From assembly GCA_003446775.1 (NCBI GenBank), contig DMCH01000130.1:482-5880 (forward strand): a stretch of DNA of 5,399 bases, read 5' to 3'. A program made the position numbers and the translations under genes. How positions within the stretch are numbered: position 1 is the first letter of the stretch; each line of letters starts with the position of its first letter. The DNA is from Chloroflexota bacterium (GTDB taxonomy: Bacteria > Chloroflexota > Dormibacteria > Dormibacterales > Dormibacteraceae). Below, piece by piece: positions 1-5,399 of the stretch. The notes below the pieces were generated by a model, which was not told the DNA's origin, made no database searches, and worked only from the letters and a program-made list of their open reading frames with translations.

Positions 1-1
1 C

Positions 2-382
2 AGCCACCATGTCCACGAGCAGGTCCACGGTTCCGGCCCGGTCGGTAAGTTCAATTCCTGGCTTGCCGTAAGAATCACCAAGACCGTGGGCACGATGTGG
101 ATCGCCTACCTGTTCGCGGCCATCGCTTTGATCTCTCTGCCCGCGGCGCTGCGCACCGGCGACGTGATCATCATCGTGGCCTAGATCGCCCAGACCTTTT
201 TCCAGCTCGTTCTGCTGCCGATCATCATCGTCGGCCAGAACGTGATCCAAGCCGCCAACGACGCGCGGGCCGAAGCCGACCACGAAACGCTGACCGCGGT
301 CCCCCAGCTGACGGTCGAGGTCCACACGATCAACGAGGCGCAGACGGCGATCCTGAAGCAGCTGCAGGGCGCCTCCGCGTAA
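2..382 (+). pseudogene. Two-helix membrane protein (DUF1003-like), 5' partial, interrupted by an in-frame TAG
   Basis: The frame starting at position 2 reads as one protein with a single interruption. There are 60 codons before a TAG at 182-184 and 65 after it, up to TAA at 380-382. The first part has a histidine-rich stretch, then FNSWLAVRITKTVGTMW and a first membrane helix ending SLPAALRTGD. The part after the stop has a second helix (FFQLVLLPIIIVGQN), then a charged amphipathic tail (ANDARAEADHETL) likely to be cytoplasmic. From memory, related actinobacterial proteins read VAWIAQTF across the break, so TGG to TAG is the simplest explanation. The helix pair followed by a GQN and ARAEADHE-type tail recalls the DUF1003 family; that assignment is by eye and function is unknown. 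The true start lies before the window. A sequencing error, or a gene still translated by readthrough, cannot be excluded. Confidence 0.72.
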
Positions 383-412
383 GCGAATCGACCCCAGCGG
401 AGTTGGCGTAAC

Positions 413-432
413 CAGGCGCTTAATAAGCCCTG
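413..432. promoter_or_regulatory. Short dyad just upstream of the permease start, possible operator or 5' hairpin
   Basis: CAGG-C-GCTT (413-421) can pair with AAGC-CCTG (425-432) around an AAT triloop. This gives an 8-bp stem with one bulged C, ending one base before the ATG at 434. No T-run follows, so it does not look like an intrinsic terminator. The AT-rich centre (TTAATAA, 420-426) is the only AT patch in the gap and could also serve as a weak -10 box for a transcript starting at or near the ATG. No Shine-Dalgarno-like sequence precedes 434. The role as operator, promoter or neither is inference. Confidence 0.3.
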
Positions 433-433
433 A

Positions 434-3202
434 ATGGGCCTGCCCGCGCCTACTTCACCAATTCGGATCATGCGTCGCTCGCGCCTGTCCATAGCTGGCC
501 GCGCGCCGATTCCTCTCTGGACTCTGGCGGTTCGGGCCCTCAGCCGCCATAAAGCCCTGGCGGCAGCCCAATGCATCGCGATGGCGCTGGCACTGGCCGT
601 CCCGCTGAGCTTGCGCTTGGTCGCAGACGGGGCCGCCCAAGCCGGCTATCGCTCCCTGCTCGGCGCCAGAGGCGGCAGCTCGATTGTGATCGTCGAAGCG
701 GCGGGCGTTGCGAATCCGGCCGGGTTCGCTGAATTTCAGCAGCGCACTGCCCGATTGGTCGACGGTCAGGTGGGCGCCGACCTTCAGCTGGTGACGACGT
801 ACGCCAGGGCCGGCTCTTTCCGGACCAATACCAAAAACGGCAAGGCCTTCGCCGGGGATGCCGACCTGACCGCGGCGTATTACCCCGACCTCCTCACCCA
901 TGTCGCGCTCGCAAGCGGGGTCTGGCCCGACGGCAAAGGAGTCCAGAGTCCGATCCCTGTGGCTCTTTCAGCTTCCGGTGCGGCGCAGGCCGGATTGACG
1001 ATCGGCGACATCGTTTGCCTCGGCACGTTAACCACCCCGCCGGATCGGTCGTGGTGCGTGCGGCTGGTTGGCACCTGGCAGCCAGTAAAACCGAGCGACG
1101 CCTACTGGCAGGGCGGTCCGACCAACACCGACGTAACCCTCTCTGCCTCGGACTACTACCAGTTCCTCGCCACCGCCAACCGCGCCGCCGGTGACGTGAG
1201 GTTTCGCGCCGGCCGCGTTTACCAACCCGACCTCGCTCGATTGTCGGTGGCCGGCGCTCAGGGCCTGGTCAATGGACTGACGCAGCTGAGAGGACAAATC
1301 GAAATCCAGCAGGGGGGCACATTTCTGACCTCGCTCGATCACACGATCCAAGTATTTCTGGATCGGACCCGCGTCAACCGATTCCCGATCGAGTTGGTCG
1401 CAGCCAGCCTTCTGCTGGTTGTGGTCTACGCGCTGGCGCTGCTGAGCCAGAACTACCTCGACGCCAAGCTGCAGCAGTCGCTCCTCTGGAGGACCCGCGG
1501 ATGGCGCCGCGAGCGGCTGGCGAGCTTCTTGCTGCTGCAGATGGGCATCCTGCTCGTGCCGGCGATGCTGCTGGCGGTGGCACTCGCGCTTTCGGCCGAT
1601 TGGCTTCTTGTCACCCGCGAGGCCGCGACGCCTGAAGCCCTCATCGTGAGCTCGGCCGGCCTGGTGGCTCCAGGCCTCGCGGTTGGCATAGCCCTGCTCT
1701 TGATCGTCGAGGCCGCGTTAGTGATCAGGTTCAGCCGTCGCAGCGTGCTGGAAATGCGGAGTGCGATGGCGCGGCCCTCCTCGGTCGCCTGGTGGCGCTG
1801 GCGAAATCTGGACCTGGCGCTCGCATTGCTTGCCATTCCACTCCTTAGCGAGGCCCAGCTTCGCTCTCAAGTTGCAGTCCGCAACGCCTCATCAGGTCAG
1901 GACCTCATCGGCCTGGCGCTCCCGGTTGCGGCGATGGCCGTCCTCGGCCTGGCCGCCATGCGCCTGTTGCCCTTGTTCGCGCGCGCCACTCGCCTCGTCC
2001 CCAAAAACCTCGCGGCCCGGCTCAGCGGGTTGAGGATGACACGGCAGCCGACCGAGCACGCCGGCCTCGCGTTGCTGCTCGCGCTGGCGGTAGCGATCGG
2101 CGCCTTTGCAGGCGTCTATTCGGCGACCGAGCGCCAGAACAGCGTCGATCGGGTTGCCTACAACGTCGGCGCCGACCTCCTGGTGCGCTACGACGACTGG
2201 GCTCCGCCTGACGCGATGGCGAACGACCTCGCCAAGATCGAACACGTGACCTCGTCGACGCGGGTGCTTCGCCAGAAGCTGTACGCGGCCGGCAGCTCGA
2301 CCGGTATCACGGCTCTAGGTGTAGATCCGCACAGCTTCCTGGCCACCGTATGGACTCGAGAAGGACTTTCGACCCCCGCGTTGGGCCAGTTGCTCACCCG
2401 CTTGGCCACGCCCAGGTCCGATGGACTGATCCCGGTCTTGATGTCGCAAGCGACGATGTCGAGGCTGGGGATCAAGACAGGCTCCGACCTGTACCTGTAC
2501 ATCGGCAGCCGCGGCTCCAAGGCCATTGTGGTGGGAGCGCTGGACTACGTACCGACGCTCTACCCTGGCGCCGAGGACTTCCTCGTCATGGCGCTCGACC
2601 AGGCCCTGGCTGTGGCCTCCAGCAACGGGAGTTTCAACGTCGCTCCCAATGAGCTTTGGCTGAATGTGAGTGGCGACCACCTCGCCGTAATGGCCGCATT
2701 TCAACGCGACCCCAACGTTGCGTTCGTCCAGGATCGTGATGCCGAACAGGCGAGCGCCCTGAGCGACCCACTCTTTCTAGAGCTCCAGGCAAACCTTGCG
2801 ATCGGCTTCGTCACGGCATTGGCCCTCGCCGCCCTGGCGTTTACCGTGCATTTCCTCATGGCTGCTCGAAGACGGCTGCCCGAGCACGCCATCCTGGAAG
2901 CGAATGGTTTGGATCCGGATGTCGTCCGAACCGGGATGGCGATCGAGCAGGTGATCGTCGTCGTGTTCGCTCTCGCCGTCGGGTGCTTACTGGCTGTGAC
3001 TCTGGTCGTGTGGCTGCTCCCGTCACTGGAGTTGGGCACTGGCGCATCGGATCTGGTTCCACCGACAATCCTTCACGCCGACTGGCCCGTCCTCGGAACC
3101 GGCGCGCTGGTCGCGTTGGGCGTCACCGGGGCGCTCGCCTGGGCCATTCGTCGCGCCGGCACCGCCGTCGACACCGTTGCAGAGCTGAGGCGCCTCGGAT
3201 GA
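434..3202 (+). CDS. FtsX/MacB-type ABC transporter permease with two extracytoplasmic domains
   Basis: This 922-residue integral membrane protein is the permease of the cassette. Predicted order by eye: a cytoplasmic N-terminus, helix 1 (about 41-63), extracytoplasmic domain 1 (about 64-318), helices 2-4 (319-338, 364-389, 408-431), a linker with a WWRW segment, a short hydrophobic stretch (459-473), helices at 491-515 and 543-563, extracytoplasmic domain 2 (about 564-785), and three final helices (786-809, 837-862, 886-906). Two copies of a large outer domain followed by three helices is the duplicated FtsX layout. Both outer domains contain a G-D/S-x-x-x-L...VVG-type segment (residues 187-214 and 678-707), and the second continues into DYVPTLYP, familiar from this permease class. 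Cys195 and Cys208 could form a disulfide in domain 1. The ATG at 434 gives the longest frame; ATG at 470 (residue 13) is equally possible, since neither has a clear ribosome site. The stop overlaps the next start. The substrate is unknown. Confidence 0.93.
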   Translation: MGLPAPTSPIRIMRRSRLSIAGRAPIPLWTLAVRALSRHKALAAAQCIAMALALAVPLSLRLVADGAAQAGYRSLLGARGGSSIVIVEAAGVANPAGFAEFQQRTARLVDGQVGADLQLVTTYARAGSFRTNTKNGKAFAGDADLTAAYYPDLLTHVALASGVWPDGKGVQSPIPVALSASGAAQAGLTIGDIVCLGTLTTPPDRSWCVRLVGTWQPVKPSDAYWQGGPTNTDVTLSASDYYQFLATANRAAGDVRFRAGRVYQPDLARLSVAGAQGLVNGLTQLRGQIEIQQGGTFLTSLDHTIQVFLDRTRVNRFPIELVAASLLLVVVYALALLSQNYLDAKLQQSLLWRTRGWRRERLASFLLLQMGILLVPAMLLAVALALSADWLLVTREAATPEALIVSSAGLVAPGLAVGIALLLIVEAALVIRFSRRSVLEMRSAMARPSSVAWWRWRNLDLALALLAIPLLSEAQLRSQVAVRNASSGQDLIGLALPVAAMAVLGLAAMRLLPLFARATRLVPKNLAARLSGLRMTRQPTEHAGLALLLALAVAIGAFAGVYSATERQNSVDRVAYNVGADLLVRYDDWAPPDAMANDLAKIEHVTSSTRVLRQKLYAAGSSTGITALGVDPHSFLATVWTREGLSTPALGQLLTRLATPRSDGLIPVLMSQATMSRLGIKTGSDLYLYIGSRGSKAIVVGALDYVPTLYPGAEDFLVMALDQALAVASSNGSFNVAPNELWLNVSGDHLAVMAAFQRDPNVAFVQDRDAEQASALSDPLFLELQANLAIGFVTALALAALAFTVHFLMAARRRLPEHAILEANGLDPDVVRTGMAIEQVIVVVFALAVGCLLAVTLVVWLLPSLELGTGASDLVPPTILHADWPVLGTGALVALGVTGALAWAIRRAGTAVDTVAELRRLG
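3187..3190 (+). promoter_or_regulatory. Shine-Dalgarno-like site for the first ATPase gene
   Basis: GAGG lies 8 bases before the ATG at 3199, inside the last codons of the permease gene. It supports this start over the long upstream extension of the same open frame, and it fits translation coupled to the overlapping permease stop (3200-3202). Confidence 0.6.
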
Positions 3203-4062
3203 CGGAGCCTATCGTCGAGTGCGAGGGCCTCGTCCACATCTATCGCACGGCCGAGGTCGAGGTGGTTGCCCTGCAGGGTCTGGATCTTCGCGTCGAGCCC
3301 GGAGAAGTGGTGGCGATCGTGGGCCGCAGCGGGAGCGGCAAGACGACCTTGATGAACGTCATCGCGGGTGTTGAAGAGCCGACGGCGGGAGTGGCACGGG
3401 TCGGTGGGTACGACCTCGCGCGGATGACGGAGCGAGAACGCGAAAGCTACCGGCAAGAGTTGGTGGGCTACGTGCTCCAGCACTCGCAGGCCAACCTGGC
3501 CGGCGATCTCAACGCGCTGGAAAACGTCCTGCTGCCCATGACCCAACGATCGACTGAAGAGTCGCGCCAACGCGCCGCTTTCCTTCTCGAGACGATGCGC
3601 ATCGATGAGCTGGCCGCGAGCTATCCGGGCGAGCTGTCGGGTGGAGAGGCCGAGAGGCTGGCGGTCGCGATCGCGATGGCCAACCAGCCGAAGGTGTTGC
3701 TGGCCGACGAACCGACGGCCGAGCTCGACCGCGCTACTGCCGACAGCGTGCTCCGAGACCTTCGACAGCTGCTCAGGGAATCCGGGTCGGCCGCTGTCAT
3801 CGTCACCCATGACACCAGCGTCGAACGCCATGCCGATCGCGTGATCCAGATCCGTGACGGTCGGACGAGCACCCAGACGCGATGGCTCGAGCAGGCCGGC
3901 GAGGTGGTCGCGGACGAGCTATTGATCATGGATCGTGCCGGCCGGATTCAACTTCCTCGGGCCTATGTGGAACGCCTGGGCGCACGTGGGCTCATTCGCG
4001 CCCATCTGGAAGGCGACGAGATCCGTCTGCGGCGTGGTGACGAGGAGCCGCTTGATGAGTGA
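3199..4062 (+). CDS. ABC transporter ATP-binding protein with an AbrB-like C-terminal tail
   Basis: This 287-residue cytoplasmic ATPase of the MacB/LolD-like branch should power the permease encoded upstream. Visible motifs are an A-loop tyrosine (Tyr15), Walker A GRSGSGKT (42-49), the Q-loop glutamine (Gln94), signature LSGGE (146-150), Walker B VLLADEP with catalytic Glu171, D-loop AELD, and H-loop His204. The site therefore looks catalytically complete. The signature is followed by AERLAVAIAM rather than the usual QQRVAIARAL, so it is somewhat divergent. The ABC core ends near residue 225. An extra tail of about 50 residues follows, and residues 241-280 (IMDRAGRIQLPRAYVERLG, then a hydrophobic/charged hairpin ending DEIRLRRG) resemble the AbrB/SpoVT swapped-hairpin fold. 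The start at ATG 3199 overlaps the permease stop (ATGA) and has a Shine-Dalgarno-like site. The frame stays open further upstream, but only inside permease coding sequence. Confidence 0.95.
   Translation: MTEPIVECEGLVHIYRTAEVEVVALQGLDLRVEPGEVVAIVGRSGSGKTTLMNVIAGVEEPTAGVARVGGYDLARMTERERESYRQELVGYVLQHSQANLAGDLNALENVLLPMTQRSTEESRQRAAFLLETMRIDELAASYPGELSGGEAERLAVAIAMANQPKVLLADEPTAELDRATADSVLRDLRQLLRESGSAAVIVTHDTSVERHADRVIQIRDGRTSTQTRWLEQAGEVVADELLIMDRAGRIQLPRAYVERLGARGLIRAHLEGDEIRLRRGDEEPLDE
4042..4047 (+). promoter_or_regulatory. Shine-Dalgarno site for the second ATPase gene
   Basis: GAGGAG lies 7 bases before ATG 4055 and inside the tail codons of the first ATPase gene. It is the strongest ribosome-binding site in the window and decides the start of the second ATPase. 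The same frame is open back to 3935, but those 40 residues lack ABC character and would overlap the first ATPase by more than 120 bases. Confidence 0.7.
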
Positions 4063-4729
4063 ACCAGCGATCCGCGCCCGCGGACTGACCAAGAGTGTGG
4101 GAGGCGGCGGCAAGCGGCGGACGATCCTCGCCGGCGTTGATGTCGATGCGGCCGAGGGCGAGCTCCAGGTGATCGCAGGCCGCTCTGGGTCCGGCAAGAC
4201 CACCTTGATGGGGATCCTGGGTGGCCTCGTTGCCCAAGACGAGGGCGAGGTTACGATTTTCGGCCACCGTCTCGATCTCCTGGACGATGCCGGCCGGCGC
4301 GCGTTCATTCGCCAATCGATCGGCTGGGTCTTCCAGGCCTCGGGTCTGCTGCCCAACCTCACCGCTGAAGAGAACGTGGCCCTCGCCCTGAACATGACGG
4401 GGCTTTATGGCGAAGAAGCGAAACGCCGTGCTCGGCAGGCCCTCGATTGGGTGGACCTTGGAAATCGCGCCGGCCATTTGAGCAATGAGCTGTCGGGTGG
4501 CGAGCAGCAGCGCGTCGCGCTCGCTCGTGCGGTCGTCAAGGAGCCTCTGCTGCTTCTGGCAGACGAGCCGACGTCGCAGCTCGACACCGAAACCGCGCGT
4601 TCGATGATGAGGTTCATCAGAGACGTGGCTGACAGCGGCACCACGGTGCTCGTAGCCACGCACGACGAAGCGGCGCGGGATGTTGCAGACAAGCTGATTC
4701 ACCTGGAGGACGGCCGAATCGTCGGCTGA
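4055..4729 (+). CDS. ABC transporter ATP-binding protein, second of the pair
   Basis: This is a compact 224-residue ATPase of the LolD/MacB type, the usual size for the family, with no C-terminal extension. It has Walker A GRSGSGKT (42-49), Q-loop Gln94 in WVFQASGLLPNLTAEENV, the canonical signature LSGGEQQRVALARA (146-159), Walker B LLLLADEP with Glu171, D-loop SQLD, and H-loop His203. The catalytic set is complete. The oddity is the A-loop: where the first ATPase has Tyr15 (HIYRT), this one reads KSVGGGG, so the aromatic residue that normally stacks on adenine appears to be replaced by Val15. The gene overlaps the end of the first ATPase gene by 8 bases and has a good ribosome-binding site, so it belongs to the same operon. 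It differs in sequence from the first ATPase throughout, so this is not a recent tandem copy. A heterodimer driving the double FtsX permease is the likely arrangement, though two homodimers are not excluded. Confidence 0.95.
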   Translation: MSEPAIRARGLTKSVGGGGKRRTILAGVDVDAAEGELQVIAGRSGSGKTTLMGILGGLVAQDEGEVTIFGHRLDLLDDAGRRAFIRQSIGWVFQASGLLPNLTAEENVALALNMTGLYGEEAKRRARQALDWVDLGNRAGHLSNELSGGEQQRVALARAVVKEPLLLLADEPTSQLDTETARSMMRFIRDVADSGTTVLVATHDEAARDVADKLIHLEDGRIVG

Positions 4730-4750
4730 GCGCGGACAAATTTCGGCCTC

Positions 4751-4756
4751 TACAAT
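4751..4756 (+). promoter_or_regulatory. Putative -10 box for a leaderless sigma factor transcript
   Basis: TACAAT matches the TATAAT consensus at five of six positions. It ends exactly 7 bases before the GTG at 4764, so transcription would be expected to start at or next to the start codon. No Shine-Dalgarno-like sequence lies between them, which fits a leaderless mRNA. I see no good -35 hexamer at the usual 16-18 base spacing; the nearest candidate, CGGACA (4733-4738), is too close. Confidence 0.5.
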
Positions 4757-4763
4757 CCGATAC

Positions 4764-5399
4764 GTGGCCGAATCCACCCTATCGATCGCGCCCGCATTTG
4801 GTGAGCTCGAGCAGCATCGAGTGGAACTGACCGCCTACTGCTACCGGATGCTCGGCTCGCCATTTGACGCCGAGGACGCCGTCCAGGACGCGTTCGTCCG
4901 AGCTTGGCGCGGCCGAGACCGGTTCGAGGGCCGCTCCGCGGTGCGCTCCTGGCTTTACCGGATCGCGACCAACGTCTGCCTTGACATGCTGAAAGGCCGG
5001 CAGCGGCGCGCCCGACCCATGGACCTCGGGCCGGCGGTCGAGCCAATCGAGTCGAACCTGAACGCGAGGTCCGCAATAGAGTGGATCGAGCCCATCCCGG
5101 AGAACCTGATCGCGCCGGAGAAAGACCCGGCCGACCTCGCCGTCGAACGCGAGTCGATCCGCCTTGCGTTCGTGGCTGCCCTGCAGCAGCTTCCCGCGCG
5201 CCAACGAGCCGTGCTGATCCTGCGCGAAGTGCTCCGCTGGGAAGCCTCAGAAGTGGCGGAGCTGCTCACCACCTCGGTGGCATCGGTGAACAGCGCCCTC
5301 CAACGGGCGAGGGCCACGATGGCCCAGAGCAACGTGACCACCGCCGATCCGCTGCCGAAATTGAGCGAGGCCGACCGCGCGATGCTCGACAGATACGTG
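4764..5399 (+). CDS. ECF-type RNA polymerase sigma factor (SigX5/TIGR02960-like), 3' partial
   Basis: There are 212 codons with no stop before the window ends. Such sigma factors direct RNA polymerase to a small set of promoters. Region 2 covers about residues 14-82: ELTAYCYRMLG, then DAEDAVQDAFVRAWRG, a FEGRS segment, and RSWLYRIATNVCLDML. A linker follows with WIEPIPENL (107-115), matching the W-x-x-P-x-P-x-x-L motif of the SigX5 type. Region 4 covers about 132-186: LAFVAALQQLPARQRAVLILREV, then a helix-turn-helix ending SVASVNSALQRARATM. The last visible residues (LSEADRAMLDRYV) match the lead-in to the SnoaL-like C-terminal domain typical of this group, so roughly 100 residues are probably missing; this is inference. 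GTG 4764 is chosen because it precedes all of region 2 and follows a -10 box; the next in-frame GTG (4821) and ATG (4848) would cut into region 2. No anti-sigma gene is visible. Confidence 0.9.
   Translation, partial: MAESTLSIAPAFGELEQHRVELTAYCYRMLGSPFDAEDAVQDAFVRAWRGRDRFEGRSAVRSWLYRIATNVCLDMLKGRQRRARPMDLGPAVEPIESNLNARSAIEWIEPIPENLIAPEKDPADLAVERESIRLAFVAALQQLPARQRAVLILREVLRWEASEVAELLTTSVASVNSALQRARATMAQSNVTTADPLPKLSEADRAMLDRYV

Noticed and set aside
97..411. 104-residue + strand open frame starting with GTG over the first gene region
   Set aside because: It is arginine- and proline-rich low-complexity sequence in a frame offset from the membrane protein. The frame at position 2 shows clear helices and family-like sequence on both sides of its stop.
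2983..3198. Upstream extension of the first ATPase frame into the permease gene
   Set aside because: Those residues are arginine-rich out-of-frame translation of the permease's last helices. The ATG at 3199 has a Shine-Dalgarno-like site and begins the typical ABC N-terminus.
3073..3831. 252-residue open frame on the - strand opposite the first ATPase
   Set aside because: Long antisense frames are expected in GC-rich coding DNA. The translation shows no recognisable domain, and the opposite strand has all ABC motifs.
3935..4054. Upstream extension of the second ATPase frame
   Set aside because: It overlaps the tail of the first ATPase in another frame, and the GAGGAG site with 7-base spacing marks ATG 4055 as the start.
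4713..4726. GCCGA-ATCG-TCGGC hairpin as a terminator for the transporter operon
   Set aside because: The stem is only 5 bp, it lies inside the last codons of the ATPase gene, and no T-run follows.
434..4729. The cassette as macAB, lolCDE or ftsEX proper
   Set aside because: The permease is much larger than FtsX, LolC or LolE, has two outer domains and is paired with two ATPases. The fold class matches but no specific gene symbol is justified.
3992..4777. 261-residue open frame on the - strand opposite the second ATPase
   Set aside because: It lies antisense to a well-supported ABC gene, has no motifs or ribosome site that I can see, and crosses the gene boundary and the sigma promoter.

Overview
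The window is GC-rich, densely packed bacterial DNA with every supportable gene on the + strand. High GC, Shine-Dalgarno-poor starts at the heads of transcription units and the families present fit an Actinobacteria- or Chloroflexota/Dormibacterota-like monoderm. This is inference: no marker gene is present, and the permease carries three TTA codons, which argues mildly against Streptomyces.

Layout. (1) Positions 2-382 hold the end of a small two-helix membrane protein. Its frame is interrupted by one in-frame TAG at 182-184, so it is called a pseudogene. (2) After 51 non-coding bases that hold a short dyad (413-432), a three-gene cassette runs from 434 to 4729: a 922-residue FtsX/MacB-type permease with two extracytoplasmic domains, then two different ABC ATPases. 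The junctions overlap (stop/start overlap of 4 bp, then 8 bp), and both ATPase genes have Shine-Dalgarno-like sites inside the preceding gene, so translation is probably coupled. (3) After 34 bases comes an ECF-type sigma factor (4764 to the window end) whose C-terminal part is cut off. It starts with GTG exactly 7 bases after a TACAAT box, which suggests a leaderless transcript.

How the genes fit together. The permease and ATPases look like a complete type VII (MacB/FtsX-like) ABC system. These move or extract substrates at the outer face of the membrane, or transmit force or signals, rather than classically importing. The substrate cannot be read from sequence. The permease has two non-identical halves and there are two ATPases, so a heterodimeric motor is plausible. 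The first ATPase has an extra C-terminal tail resembling an AbrB/SpoVT swapped-hairpin domain, which is the most unusual feature here. The sigma factor probably starts a separate transcription unit; a regulatory link to the transporter is possible but unproven.

I found no RNA genes, CRISPR arrays, insertion sequences or clear intrinsic terminators.
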